From: an uncultured Rhodospirillaceae bacterium
GTDB lineage: Bacteria; Pseudomonadota; Alphaproteobacteria; CAAGCB01; CAG-977
Direction: 5' to 3'
Length of the DNA stretch: 20,535 nucleotides
Assembly (NCBI GenBank): GCA_900550445.1
Contig: URSF01000038.1
Location: 1 to 20,535 of the forward strand
The notes under the pieces were generated by a model. The model was given only the letters and a program-made list of their open reading frames with translations, was not told where the DNA came from and made no database searches. A program made the position numbers and the translations under genes. Numbering within the stretch: position 1 is the stretch's first letter; every line of letters starts with the position of its first letter. This document shows, piece after piece, positions 7,777-14,944 of this stretch.

Positions 7777-7797
7777 ACTTTTGAAAGGAAGCTGAAA

Positions 7798-8235
7798 ATG
7801 GATAAATGGCAGAAAAGATTTTTTGATCTGGCCCGTCTGATCGCGACGTGGTCAAAGGATCCTTCTTCTCAGGTCGGGGCGGTGATCGTTGATGATAAAA
7901 AGCGCATTGTTTCCGTCGGTTTTAACGGTTTGCCGATCGGGGTGGAAGATACGGCCGACCGGTTGAACAAACGCGAATTAAAATACGAACTGATCGTTCA
8001 TGCCGAAGCCAACGCCATTTTAACCGCGCCGAAGTCCGTATCGGGCTGTACGATTTACGTTTATCCGTATCTGCCGTGTTCGCGCTGCGCCGGCGCGATC
8101 ATTCAGTCCGGCATTAAACGCGTCGTCGTCGAAGACAGACCGATCCCCGAACGCTGGACGGAAAACTTTAATCTGGCCAGATCCGTTTTGGAAGAAGCCG
8201 GGATCGAAGTCTGTATTATTCCCGTGGAAAACTAG
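7798..8235 (+). CDS. Deoxycytidylate (dCMP) deaminase family protein
   Basis: This 145-residue zinc deaminase would convert dCMP to dUMP for thymidylate synthesis. The zinc site is clear: His68-Ala-Glu70 in HAEANAI, with Cys94 and Cys97 in PCSRC. SSQVGAVIVD (23-32) and GFNGLP (41-46) are typical of the dCMP/ComEB branch. The frame stays open to 7744, but the predicted promoter at 7748-7776 lies inside that extension, and GGAAGC precedes the ATG at 7798 by 6 nt, so the shorter start is chosen. The N terminus KWQKRFFDLARLIATWSKDPS fits the family. Other cytidine or guanine deaminases share the zinc motifs, so the substrate is assigned from the overall pattern. It is transcribed divergently from mtnN. 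Confidence 0.85.
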   Translation: MDKWQKRFFDLARLIATWSKDPSSQVGAVIVDDKKRIVSVGFNGLPIGVEDTADRLNKRELKYELIVHAEANAILTAPKSVSGCTIYVYPYLPCSRCAGAIIQSGIKRVVVEDRPIPERWTENFNLARSVLEEAGIEVCIIPVEN

Positions 8236-8271
8236 CAGTTTGATGATCTTCTTTTTGAAAACGGAGGTGTT

Positions 8272-8277
8272 TATAAT
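8272..8277 (+). promoter_or_regulatory. Possible -10 element for the small exported protein
   Basis: A perfect TATAAT lies 30 bases before the start at 8308 in the 72-bp gap after the deaminase gene. A TG two bases before it resembles an extended -10, but no good -35 is visible at 16-18 bp. Confidence 0.3.
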
Positions 8278-8307
8278 AAGCCGTTGTTTTTCATTAAGGA
8301 GAGTCAC

Positions 8308-8634
8308 ATGAAAAAAGTACTTTTGACAGGCTTGCTTTTGTCTTGTATGGCCTCCCCCGTCTGGGCGGACGCCAACAAAGGAAAAACGTTCGGCACGATT
8401 GACACCATCGCCGTTGAAGAAAATACCTTTACGCTGAAAGGCGACGACGGCAATACGTATTTGTTTAATGTCAACGAAGCCACAGAAATGGAAAGAAATA
8501 ACAGCTGGTTTGACGAAGATATTACGATGACTGATTTAAAAACAGGCGATCGTGTTCAGATTGAATATTTTTCTGACAATCCTGATTTTCTGATTGTCGA
8601 CGAATTGGAAGTTTTTCCGCCTCAGAAAAAATAA
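8308..8634 (+). CDS. Small exported protein, DUF1344-like
   Basis: This 108-residue protein opens with a signal peptide: MKK, a hydrophobic core VLLTGLLLSCMAS and a likely signal peptidase I site after Ala20 (PVWA-DA). Cys13 follows LLS and could be a weak lipobox, so a lipoprotein is the alternative. The mature ~88 residues look like a small beta-rich domain: GTIDTIAVEENTFTLKG, then DGNTYLFNVNEAT, then LKTGDRVQIEYF. The pattern resembles the DUF1344-type or OB-like periplasmic proteins, but this is a weak match and no function is assigned. AAGGAGAG 6-8 nt before the ATG at 8308 fixes the start. It follows the deaminase gene by 72 nt and ends at a strong terminator. Confidence 0.8.
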   Translation: MKKVLLTGLLLSCMASPVWADANKGKTFGTIDTIAVEENTFTLKGDDGNTYLFNVNEATEMERNNSWFDEDITMTDLKTGDRVQIEYFSDNPDFLIVDELEVFPPQKK

Positions 8635-8644
8635 TGACGGTTGG

Positions 8645-8673
8645 AAAAGCCCGCTGTTCCGGCGGGCTTTTTT
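8645..8673. terminator. Bidirectional Rho-independent terminator
   Basis: GCCCGC (8649-8654) pairs with GCGGGC (8662-8667) over a 7-nt loop. The stem is flanked by AAAA upstream and TTTTTT (8668-8673) downstream, so it can stop the exported-protein transcript and, on the other strand, dapE, whose stop codon is at 8679-8681. Confidence 0.92.
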
Positions 8674-8678
8674 ATTGT

Positions 8679-9806
8679 TCAACCGAAAAATTTTTCTAAA
8701 ATTCGCCGGTAAATTTGAATTTGCACTTCCAAATCCGCAACAGCGACGCTTTCATTCGCACCATGCATATTTTGCCCGCTGATGCCGCATTCCAAAACGG
8801 GACAGTGCTTGACCATAAACCGAGCGTCCGAAGATCCGCCCGCCGTGCTTTCCGCCGGTTCGATACCTGTCGTTTCTTTGATCGCCTGTCTGACCAGTTC
8901 GGGTAAACGGCGGTCTTTGCAGATAAAAACGTCGGCCATGCATTCGGTTTTGAAATCATAAGACACGCCGGCTTTTTTTGCGGCGGCCTCTATTCTGCCG
9001 CGCAGCAGCTTCGTTAAGCTCTCAGCCGTGTGCAGATCGTTAAAGCGGCAGTTGAATTTCGCAAAAGCCGCTGCCGGAATCACGTTCGGCGTCGGGTTGT
9101 CAACGTCAATCGTTGTGACGGACAGGGTTGACGGTTCAAAATCGGGCGTGCCGTCGTCTAACGGACGGCGGAGTTCATTAAGGATATCGCATAACGCTTC
9201 AACGGGATTGACGGCCAGCTGCGTATAGCCGGTATGCCCGCTTTTCCCCGTAATGGTCAGCCGCGCATTTAAACTGCCGCGTCGGCCGGTTTTAATGACG
9301 CTTCCCGTCGCTTCGGTTCCGCCCGGTTCGCCGACAATCGCCGCCGTCCATTTTTCGCCGCGGCCGGTCAGCTCTTTTAAGACCGCCGGCGTGCCGTATG
9401 TCGGAATGTCTTCTTCATTTCCTGTGATTAACAGGGAAATCGTTCCGTTAAACGTAAAATTTTCCAATGCCTTAATAAAACAGGCAATGCCGCTTTTCAT
9501 ATCCATCGCGCCGCGGCCGTAAATCCTGCCGTTATGGATTTCCGCGCCGAACGGCGGATAATCCCAGTTTTGCCCGTCAACGGGAACAACGTCCACATGA
9601 CCTAAAAAACAAAAATGCGGCTCGCCGGTTCCTTTTTTGGCATATAGGTTTTGCGTTTCGTCTTTGCCGGCTCCGAAAATCATTCTTTCACAGGAAAAGC
9701 CCAGACGAAGCAACTCATTTTCAACGATAGCCATGACTCCCGCGTCAGTCGGCGTAACGCTGGGACAGCGGATCAAAGCCTGCAGCAGGCCGACGACGTC
9801 GCTCAT
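8679..9806 (-). CDS. dapE: Succinyl-diaminopimelate desuccinylase
   Basis: The 375-residue M20 hydrolase removes succinate from N-succinyl-LL-diaminopimelate in lysine and peptidoglycan precursor synthesis. The zinc site is visible: His70 and Asp72 in GHVDVVP, Asp102 in GRGAMDMKSG, Glu131/Glu132 in ITGNEED (catalytic base and ligand), Glu160 in VGEP and His348 near the end (NMHGANES). PSVTP (15-19) and the GGSSDARF stretch (323-330) are typical of DapE. Length matches the family. Its ATG overlaps the HAD gene stop as ATGA, so the two are translationally coupled. It ends just before the shared terminator. ArgE-type and other M20 enzymes share the metal ligands, but the flanking motifs favour DapE. 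Confidence 0.95.
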   Translation of the reverse strand: MSDVVGLLQALIRCPSVTPTDAGVMAIVENELLRLGFSCERMIFGAGKDETQNLYAKKGTGEPHFCFLGHVDVVPVDGQNWDYPPFGAEIHNGRIYGRGAMDMKSGIACFIKALENFTFNGTISLLITGNEEDIPTYGTPAVLKELTGRGEKWTAAIVGEPGGTEATGSVIKTGRRGSLNARLTITGKSGHTGYTQLAVNPVEALCDILNELRRPLDDGTPDFEPSTLSVTTIDVDNPTPNVIPAAAFAKFNCRFNDLHTAESLTKLLRGRIEAAAKKAGVSYDFKTECMADVFICKDRRLPELVRQAIKETTGIEPAESTAGGSSDARFMVKHCPVLECGISGQNMHGANESVAVADLEVQIQIYRRILEKFFG

Positions 9807-10498
9807 GCGCTTTTATCCAAAAGCAGGCCGGACAGGAACGTCGTTAAATCGGGTGTTTCGTAATCGCAGAAATCCTTTGTATCGACGGAACAATACCGGT
9901 TGTTTGTTACATTTGATGAAATCCATACGGTGCGCAGCCCGACTTTTTTGGCGGCCAGAATATTGGCGGGGCTGTCGTCAAACATAATGCCTTCCTGCGG
10001 TTTGATATGAAAAGTTCGCATCATTTTCAGATAAGTCTGTTCGGCAGGCTTGGGAACATATCCTGCTTCCCGTATTGAAAAAATACCGGAAAAACAAGTG
10101 CGTATGTTCAGCTTTTCCAAAACGCGTTCGGCATGATGATAAGCCCCGTTGGTAAAAACGTATTTTTTCCCGGGCAAAGCGTCCAGACAGGCTTTTAACT
10201 GCGGATTTTCCTGTAAAGACGACAAGTCAAGTTCATGGACGTAATCTGTAAAATCTTCCGGGGAAATATTGTGTTCTACCATCAGCCCGTGTACGGTCGC
10301 GCCGTATTTTTTATAGTAGTCTTTCTGAACGACGGAAGCCGTTTCTTCGTCAATTCCCAAAGCCCGCATAATATAAGCGCGGATCCGCCGGGCCATTTGC
10401 GAATAAATTTCGTTTGACGGCGGGTAAAGCGTGTCGTCCAGATCAAATATCCAGTTGCGTATATTTTTTAATTCATTGCGTAAAACCTGATAATCCAT
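9803..10498 (-). CDS. HAD pyrimidine 5'-nucleotidase
   Basis: This 231-residue cytosolic HAD phosphatase has all four motifs: FDLDDTLY (18-25, nucleophile Asp19 and Asp21), TNG (116-118), Lys150 in YVPKP and FDDSPANI (173-180). The helical cap with KYGATVHGLM (64-73) and DDTLYPPS is typical of the pyrimidine 5'-nucleotidase (SDT1-like) branch, which dephosphorylates UMP and CMP. The AGGA site lies 9 nt before the ATG. The stop overlaps the dapE start (ATGA), and in alphaproteobacteria a nucleotidase of this type is often found beside dapD or dapE. A 10-bp hairpin just upstream can cover its ribosome binding site. The true physiological substrate is not known. Confidence 0.85.
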   Translation of the reverse strand: MDYQVLRNELKNIRNWIFDLDDTLYPPSNEIYSQMARRIRAYIMRALGIDEETASVVQKDYYKKYGATVHGLMVEHNISPEDFTDYVHELDLSSLQENPQLKACLDALPGKKYVFTNGAYHHAERVLEKLNIRTCFSGIFSIREAGYVPKPAEQTYLKMMRTFHIKPQEGIMFDDSPANILAAKKVGLRTVWISSNVTNNRYCSVDTKDFCDYETPDLTTFLSGLLLDKSA

Positions 10499-10500
10499 TG

Positions 10501-10530
10501 ATACGTATCCTATTTTGGCAGAATACGTAT
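10501..10530 (-). promoter_or_regulatory. Hairpin covering the HAD gene ribosome binding site
   Basis: On the minus strand, ATACGTATTC pairs with GGATACGTAT (one G-U pair) over a 10-nt loop. The second arm holds the AGGA site and ends 2 nt before the ATG at 10498. At DNA level the same stretch is two ATACGTAT palindromes (10501-10508 and 10523-10530), 22 bp centre to centre, about two helical turns. Confidence 0.5.
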
Positions 10531-10566
10531 TTTAGGGCAAAGCTCTTAATAAAACGTGTATTTTTT

Positions 10567-11769
10567 TTAAGCGTTGTTAAACGTATAAAAAATTGTTTTT
10601 ATCAGCTCAAAGCCCTTTTCCATGGATTGCGTTTCGACGTATTCGGCGGCGGAATGCATATTGTATATGTTTGCCGCGCCGACCAGATACGGTTTAAACG
10701 TTTTTCCGCCGGCATTTTTTCTTTGAGCGTAAATATGTGTTTCCGCCCCCGCGTGAAAAGAGGAAACGTTTAATTTCAGACCGAGTTTTTCCGCGGCTTT
10801 TTCAGCCGTTTTAATCATTGCCGTATCGTCTGATTTTTCAAACGGCGGCATGTGTTCTTCAAACGCGGCGGAAAAGACGGCTTTTCCTTCATATTTCCGG
10901 TTGAACGCCGCGACTGTTTTTTCAATGCCGGCCGTCAGTTCGGCTTCGTTGGCTTTGTCTGAACTGCGAATGGAATATAAAGCGAACGCATCCGTGTTAA
11001 TGATGTTGGACATCGCCTGTTCGGTCAGGAACAAAGCGAAATCGGCGCCTTGCTTGTCCGTCGCCAGATTTTTCACGCCGCCGCCGACAACCGCGCCCGC
11101 GTTGATCGACGTAATAACGCCGGTGTCGTCTTTGTAATAGACGCCTTGCGGCAGTTCGGCCATGATGTCGGCGATCAGCTTGACGGCGTTGACGCGCTGC
11201 GGGTCGCCGATATCTATCCCCGAATGTCCGCCTTTCAGCCCTTTGACGCTTAACAGCATTTTTGTATATCCGGCGCCGGCAATCTGGAAATCTCCCAGAC
11301 GGTCGCCGTCCAAAACCAAAATGTATTCGGATTTAAAAGCGTCGGTTTTTAAAGCGTGCGCGCCGCTCATATTTTGTTCTTCGTCACGGGTGAAAACGAT
11401 TTCCAGTCCGCCGTGTTTCAGATTTTTATCTTCGGCAACCGTTTTTGCCAGCAGCATCGCCGCCGCGACGCCGGCTTTGTCGTCTGCTCCCAGCGTTCTT
11501 TTGCCGTCCGTTTTTAAGATATTATTTTCGGCAATGATATTAACCGGACTTGAATCCCCGACGACGTCCATGTGCGCAGACAGCATCAGAGGCTGCTTTG
11601 AAGGATCCGTTGCGGGAATTTCGGCATAAATGTTGCCGAAATCGTCGCGCCGCGCGGCGATATGATTTTGGTGAAAATAAGAAATAATCTGTTCGGCAAC
11701 GGCGTCTTCCCGCATGGAAGGCGAAGGAATTCGCGCTAAAGTGCAAAATAAATCGGTTAATTCCGTCAT
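10567..11769 (-). CDS. M20 family metallopeptidase, PepT-like
   Basis: The 400-residue enzyme is a di-zinc M20 peptidase of the tripeptidase T type. Metal ligands visible are His66 and Asp68 in SAHMDVV, Asp96 in LGADDKAG, Glu130/Glu131 in TRDEEQ, Asp154 in LVLDGDRLG and His372 near the end (MHSAAEYV). The dimerisation domain is marked by GGHSGIDI (180-187). The long M20 architecture and LGADDKAG match PepT-like proteins better than DapE or ArgE. It probably trims short peptides in the cytosol. GAGGA 5 nt before the ATG supports the start. It lies 68 nt upstream of the HAD-dapE pair, on the same strand, and may be transcribed with them, although the hairpin between them may limit this. Confidence 0.88.
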   Translation of the reverse strand: MTELTDLFCTLARIPSPSMREDAVAEQIISYFHQNHIAARRDDFGNIYAEIPATDPSKQPLMLSAHMDVVGDSSPVNIIAENNILKTDGKRTLGADDKAGVAAAMLLAKTVAEDKNLKHGGLEIVFTRDEEQNMSGAHALKTDAFKSEYILVLDGDRLGDFQIAGAGYTKMLLSVKGLKGGHSGIDIGDPQRVNAVKLIADIMAELPQGVYYKDDTGVITSINAGAVVGGGVKNLATDKQGADFALFLTEQAMSNIINTDAFALYSIRSSDKANEAELTAGIEKTVAAFNRKYEGKAVFSAAFEEHMPPFEKSDDTAMIKTAEKAAEKLGLKLNVSSFHAGAETHIYAQRKNAGGKTFKPYLVGAANIYNMHSAAEYVETQSMEKGFELIKTIFYTFNNA

Positions 11770-11813
11770 GGCAGTCCTCGTTTGAAAATTATTTTTTTAA
11801 AGGTATTCCTTTT

Positions 11814-11841
11814 AGGACATTTACTCAATAAGCAATATGAT
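11814..11841 (+). promoter_or_regulatory. Possible slyX promoter
   Basis: AGGACA (11814-11819) and TATGAT (11836-11841) with a 16-bp spacer form a weak sigma70-like promoter, giving a leader of about 80 nt before slyX. Confidence 0.25.
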
Positions 11842-11927
11842 GTTTAATCAAAATAAGAAATCCCGCAGAGGCCGTCCGAACGTTTTTTGCCATCATGATT
11901 TTTCCGGCCGTGAAAAGGAGAAACAGA

Positions 11928-12140
11928 ATGGATATTAATGAGATTGAAGATCGCTTTATCGCTTTGGAAAGCGTTGCTGCCGAATACGAACGCACGATCA
12001 AGGATTTAAACCAGATTGTTGCCGAACAGGCGTTAAAAATAGACAGGCTGCAGCGCGACGTTTTTTTTCTGTCGCAGAATTTTGACGTCAGCGGCCAAGT
12101 TCGCCCTTTATCCGAAGAAACGCGGCCGCCGCATTATTGA
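11928..12140 (+). CDS. slyX: SlyX family protein
   Basis: This 70-residue protein is a small coiled coil. Helical heptads run from about 4 to 50 (IEDRFIALE, then ERTIKDLNQIVAEQALKIDRLQ). The C terminus ends in RPPHY, which matches the PPHY tail of SlyX. The biochemical role of SlyX is not known. The frame extends upstream to 11895, but AAAAGGAG lies 5 nt before the ATG at 11928 and the family begins near this point. It converges on infA across a shared terminator. Confidence 0.88.
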   Translation: MDINEIEDRFIALESVAAEYERTIKDLNQIVAEQALKIDRLQRDVFFLSQNFDVSGQVRPLSEETRPPHY

Positions 12141-12175
12141 TTGACCGGCTTTATTTCAAAAGCGGAAAACAAAAA

Positions 12176-12202
12176 TCCCTCCATTAAGGAGGGAAATTTT
12201 TT
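12176..12202. terminator. Bidirectional terminator between slyX and infA
   Basis: TCCCTCC (12176-12182) pairs with GGAGGGA (12188-12194) across a 5-nt loop, followed by TTTTTT (12197-12202). Upstream A-runs provide U-runs for the opposite strand, so it suits both slyX and infA. The infA stop codon begins within it. Confidence 0.88.
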
Positions 12203-12428
12203 AAACCGGCGTTTTATGCCTGAACGTAATGCGTCCTTTTGTCAGATCATAGGGCGTCATTTCGATGTCTACCTTGTCGCCGACCATGACGCGGATCCGG
12301 AATTTACGCATTTTACCGGCCGTGTGCGCCAGAATTTCATGATCGTTTTCCAGTTTTACCCGGAACATCGCGTTCGGCAGCTTTTCAATGACGGTGCCGC
12401 TGAATTCCAACAATTCTTCTTTTGCCAT
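12201..12428 (-). CDS. infA: Translation initiation factor IF-1
   Basis: The 75-residue product is IF-1, an S1-like OB-fold protein that binds the A site of the 30S subunit and helps IF-2 and IF-3. Diagnostic stretches are MAKEELLEFSGTVIEKLPNA (1-20), LENDHEILAHTAGKMRKFRIRV (26-47) and the MTPYDLTKGRITFRH ending. AAGGAG 6 nt before the ATG at 12428 and the very conserved N terminus fix the start. It has its own promoter (12461-12489) and shares a terminator with slyX. Confidence 0.97.
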   Translation of the reverse strand: MAKEELLEFSGTVIEKLPNAMFRVKLENDHEILAHTAGKMRKFRIRVMVGDKVDIEMTPYDLTKGRITFRHKTPV

Positions 12429-12460
12429 AAAGGACTCCTTGAAAATAAAGACAGGACGCT

Positions 12461-12489
12461 TATATACGCTTTTTTTTATGAAAAGACAA
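12461..12489 (-). promoter_or_regulatory. infA promoter
   Basis: On the minus strand TTGTCT (12484-12489) and TATATA (12461-12466) are 17 bp apart in the short gap after the TerB-type gene, predicting a start near 12454 and a leader of about 25 nt with the AAGGAG site. Confidence 0.5.
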
Positions 12490-12493
12490 GCCG

Positions 12494-12961
12494 TTAAAAA
12501 TCATAAGAATCCAATTCGTCTTCGGACATATCGACGGACTGGTAATCCGAAAAGATATCTGCGCCTTCTTCTTCCCATTCGATGCCGCGGATCACCCAAT
12601 TGCTGATCTGTTCCATTTTTTCCAAAGGAATATTCAAAGCCATTCCGACTTTTGAAATGAACAGGATTTCGGAATCCGACAGATCGCCGTCTTCATAGCC
12701 CAGATAAAACATTTCGCGGATCAAAACCAGAGCAAATCCTTTTTCTTTGATGGTTTTGACCAGTTCCAGAGCTTCTTCTTCGGATCTGGGGCGGATAGCT
12801 TCTTTTGCTTCTTCTTTTGTCAGGTTGTATAATTTTGCCAGATCAACGAAAAACTGTTTTTCGTTGCCGTCAAATTCGCCGTCGACGCGCGCCAGATGCG
12901 CGATCGTTCCCAAAAAAGCAATACGCTGCGGCAAATCGACATTTTCGAAAAATTCCATCAT
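12494..12961 (-). CDS. TerB-like domain protein
   Basis: The 155-residue protein is all-helical and carries a TerB-like fold. Two acidic loops are spaced as in that family: VDGEFDGNE (26-34) and YEDGDLSDSE (89-98), each with Asp-Gly and a following Glu, possible metal ligands. The last 27 residues are strongly acidic (EEEGADIF to SYDF). No signal or membrane segment is seen. TerB proteins are linked to tellurite or stress phenotypes, but many TerB-like proteins have unknown roles and there is no ter cluster here. The frame extends to a TTG at 12997 and an ATG at 12991, neither with a ribosome binding site. GGAGGA lies 10 nt before the ATG at 12961, so that start is chosen; 12958 is the alternative. 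It lies 65 nt upstream of infA. Confidence 0.78.
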   Translation of the reverse strand: MMEFFENVDLPQRIAFLGTIAHLARVDGEFDGNEKQFFVDLAKLYNLTKEEAKEAIRPRSEEEALELVKTIKEKGFALVLIREMFYLGYEDGDLSDSEILFISKVGMALNIPLEKMEQISNWVIRGIEWEEEGADIFSDYQSVDMSEDELDSYDF

Positions 12962-13187
12962 GGGCTTGTTCTCCTCCGAGGTTGTCTTCATAAACAATAT
13001 GTTTCTTTTGTCTAGTTATCCTCTTTTTGGCAAACATTACAAGAAAAAAGTACGCCGGCCGCATGAATTGTAAGCGTTTTGTAATATGAATCCACGACTA
13101 AGGGATAAAGTGACGCGTCTTTTTTTTCATGATAGTCTGATCTTACCTTGAAAGAAGAGGTCTGTAATTTTTACGAAAGAGATGAAG

Positions 13188-13397
13188 ATGAGTGTTGGTA
13201 CAGTAAAATGGTTTAATAATACAAAAGGGTTCGGTTTTATTTGTCCTTCCGACGGATCAAAAGACGTGTTTGTCCATATCTCCGCCGTGCAAAAGGCGGG
13301 GATCCGCGGATTACAGGACGGACAGCGCATAGAATATGATCTGCTGCCCGGCAAAGACGGCAGAAGCTCGGCCGAAAATTTAAAGATTGTCGGCTGA
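13188..13397 (+). CDS. Cold-shock domain protein
   Basis: This 69-residue protein is a single CSD, an OB-fold that binds single-stranded RNA and DNA. RNP1 is KGFGFI (13-18) and RNP2 is DVFVHIS (26-32). GTVKWFNNTKGFGF is a CspA-family N terminus. Two in-frame ATGs exist; AAAGAG (13176-13181) lies 6 nt before the second at 13188, and MSVGTVKWF is the usual start, so 13188 is chosen over 13182. The gene stands alone, with about 226 bp to the divergent TerB-type gene, and a structured region follows it. Cold control cannot be judged from the sequence; I do not see a convincing promoter in that gap. Confidence 0.95.
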   Translation: MSVGTVKWFNNTKGFGFICPSDGSKDVFVHISAVQKAGIRGLQDGQRIEYDLLPGKDGRSSAENLKIVG

Positions 13398-13442
13398 TTT
13401 TCCGCGCAGCTTTTCAAACGGCGGGTTTCCCGGTTCAAGGGC

Positions 13443-13500
13443 CGGAAAATCCGTCGTTTTCCGTATCCGGAAAAATTTGATGCGGATTTTGTCTTTTTTG
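13443..13500 (+). terminator. Nested stem region after csp, possible terminator or attenuator
   Basis: AAAATCCG (13446-13453) pairs with CGGATTTT (13483-13490). Inside it TTTTCCG (13457-13463) pairs with CGGAAAA (13468-13474). A second CGGAAAA at 13443-13449 competes for the same TTTTCCG. A TTTTTT run (13494-13499) follows the outer stem, giving the look of a csp terminator. Confidence 0.45.
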
Positions 13501-13502
13501 CG

Positions 13503-13508
13503 TATAAT
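13503..13508 (+). promoter_or_regulatory. Possible -10 of the yajQ promoter
   Basis: A perfect TATAAT lies directly after the T-run and 30 bp before the yajQ start. The best -35 candidate, TTGATG (13477-13482), is 20 bp away, which is longer than optimal. Confidence 0.35.
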
Positions 13509-13538
13509 AATCGGATTGTTTTCCTGCAGGAGTTGAAA

Positions 13539-14024
13539 ATGCCTTCTTTTGATATTGTTTCTAAAACGGACATGACTGAAATAACGAACGCCGTAGCCGG
13601 TGTGTCGCGCGAAATTTCCCAGCGTTTTGATTTTAAAGGATCAAACAGCGCCGTGGAATTAAAGGACGCGGAAATTATCATTCTGGCTGACGACGCGCTG
13701 AAATTAAAACAGGTGCACGAACTGGTTTTGACTTATGCCGCGCGGCGTAAGATTGATCCTTCCGCCCTTGATTTCGGCAAAGAGGAAAAAGCGTCCGGCG
13801 CCATGATCAGGCAGGTCGTCCGCGTCAAACAGGGAATAGATCAGGAAACGGCGAAAAAAATCGCTAAAGCCATTAAAGATTCCAAAAAGAAAGTGCAGGT
13901 CGCCATTCAGGGCGACGAACTGCGCGTTTCAGGAAAAAAACGTGACGATCTGCAAGATGCGATCGCTTTTGTAAAAACGCTGGGAATTAATCAACCGCTG
14001 CAGTTTGTTAATTTCCGCGATTAA
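13539..14024 (+). CDS. yajQ: YajQ family nucleotide-binding protein
   Basis: The 161-residue protein starts PSFDIVSKTDMTEI and contains ISQRFDFKGS (26-35), both hallmarks of YajQ. Two ferredoxin-like halves are expected, the second with KVQVAIQGDELRVSGKKRDDLQ (118-139). Some family members bind cyclic di-GMP or nucleic acid; binding here is not shown. The length matches the family exactly. AGGAG 6 nt before the ATG at 13539 fixes the start; an in-frame TTG at 13533 lies too close to that site. It is followed after 19 nt by a membrane protein gene and is likely co-transcribed with it. Confidence 0.95.
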   Translation: MPSFDIVSKTDMTEITNAVAGVSREISQRFDFKGSNSAVELKDAEIIILADDALKLKQVHELVLTYAARRKIDPSALDFGKEEKASGAMIRQVVRVKQGIDQETAKKIAKAIKDSKKKVQVAIQGDELRVSGKKRDDLQDAIAFVKTLGINQPLQFVNFRD

Positions 14025-14043
14025 ATGTTAAGGAGCATTTTAT

Positions 14044-14883
14044 ATGAAAAAAATATCTCTTCCCAACACCTCTGAATGGATCAATCGTTTTTTTGATTTT
14101 TTGTCCCGCAAAGCCAGCGGAAAGGTGTTGTCCGCCGGTGATTTTTTTGCGCGGATCGGTCTGGCGGGGCTGTTTGTCATCGCCGCGCTGAGCATTGTTT
14201 TTTCCGTTGTTCTGACGGTGCGTTATGACATGCCGATTGTTTCGGGCGTTATTTTTACGCTGCTGTCCGTCGTGGGGTGCGTGTTTTTGCATTATGTGGC
14301 TTTTACGATGCTGCCTGCTTTAAATACGCTGATTAAAAACGCGCCGACGAAAATGTCTTCGGCCGGCGTGTTAAAAGTCATGGCTTTGTTTGTCGGCATT
14401 GTCGGCGTTCTGGCGCTGCTGTACGGCATTTATTCTTCTATTGTGACGTTCCGGGCCGAAATCATGGGCATGATGGTTGTTGAATCGAACAATGTTTTCT
14501 TTGCCAGTCTGTTTTTGTTTATTTTCTGCGAATTCTGGCTGTTTTTGCTGCTGCAGCCGTCCGAACTGAATGTTGAAATTGTGGAACAAACTTCGGTCGG
14601 TGAAGAATTTATCGGTCTGACGTCCTTTTTTGCCAAAGGGTGCCTGAAATTAACGCCGGTTGTTTTCGGAACGGCGATTGCTTTCGGTGTTTTACAGCTG
14701 GCGGTAATGCTGTTTAATTCCGACGCTTTGTTTGAACAGATGCAGGTATTGATTTATCTGTGTTTTTCGGCTTTTTTGCCGCTGCTGGTTTATGTCGCGT
14801 TCCTGTCGTATTACTTTACGCTGGATATTTTGACGGCGATTTTAAATCTGCCGGCAAAGTTGGATAAAATTGCGGATAAATAA
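14044..14883 (+). CDS. Six-helix integral membrane protein, unknown function
   Basis: I do not recognise this 279-residue protein. Hydrophobic segments at about 37-59, 66-90, 112-135, 152-172, 203-223 and 233-258 predict six inner-membrane helices. The N-terminal 36 residues are polar and amphipathic with several Lys and Arg. A loop at 173-200 is rich in Glu and Ser. I see no catalytic motif, metal site or known transporter signature. AAGGAG (14030-14035) lies 8 nt before the ATG. It follows yajQ by 19 nt, which suggests one transcript, and ends at a terminator shared with accA. Confidence 0.82.
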   Translation: MKKISLPNTSEWINRFFDFLSRKASGKVLSAGDFFARIGLAGLFVIAALSIVFSVVLTVRYDMPIVSGVIFTLLSVVGCVFLHYVAFTMLPALNTLIKNAPTKMSSAGVLKVMALFVGIVGVLALLYGIYSSIVTFRAEIMGMMVVESNNVFFASLFLFIFCEFWLFLLLQPSELNVEIVEQTSVGEEFIGLTSFFAKGCLKLTPVVFGTAIAFGVLQLAVMLFNSDALFEQMQVLIYLCFSAFLPLLVYVAFLSYYFTLDILTAILNLPAKLDKIADK

Positions 14884-14900
14884 CCTTTTGATATTTAAAA

Positions 14901-14930
14901 AACAGCCTCTGTCCGGAGGCTGTTTTTTTA
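14901..14930. terminator. Bidirectional terminator between membrane gene and accA
   Basis: AACAGCCTC (14901-14909) pairs with GAGGCTGTT (14916-14924) over a 6-nt loop, followed by a T-run to 14929. A-rich sequence before the stem gives a matching U-run for accA transcripts from the other strand. Confidence 0.93.
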
Positions 14931-14944
14931 TGCGGAAGCGTTTT

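Noticed and set aside
7679..7855. N-terminal extension of mtnN to 7855
   Set aside because: It would cross the divergent deaminase promoter and start codon, and AGGGA favours the start at 7678.
13127..13681. Minus-strand open frame of 184 codons over csp and yajQ
   Set aside because: It lies antisense to two confidently identified genes and resembles no family.
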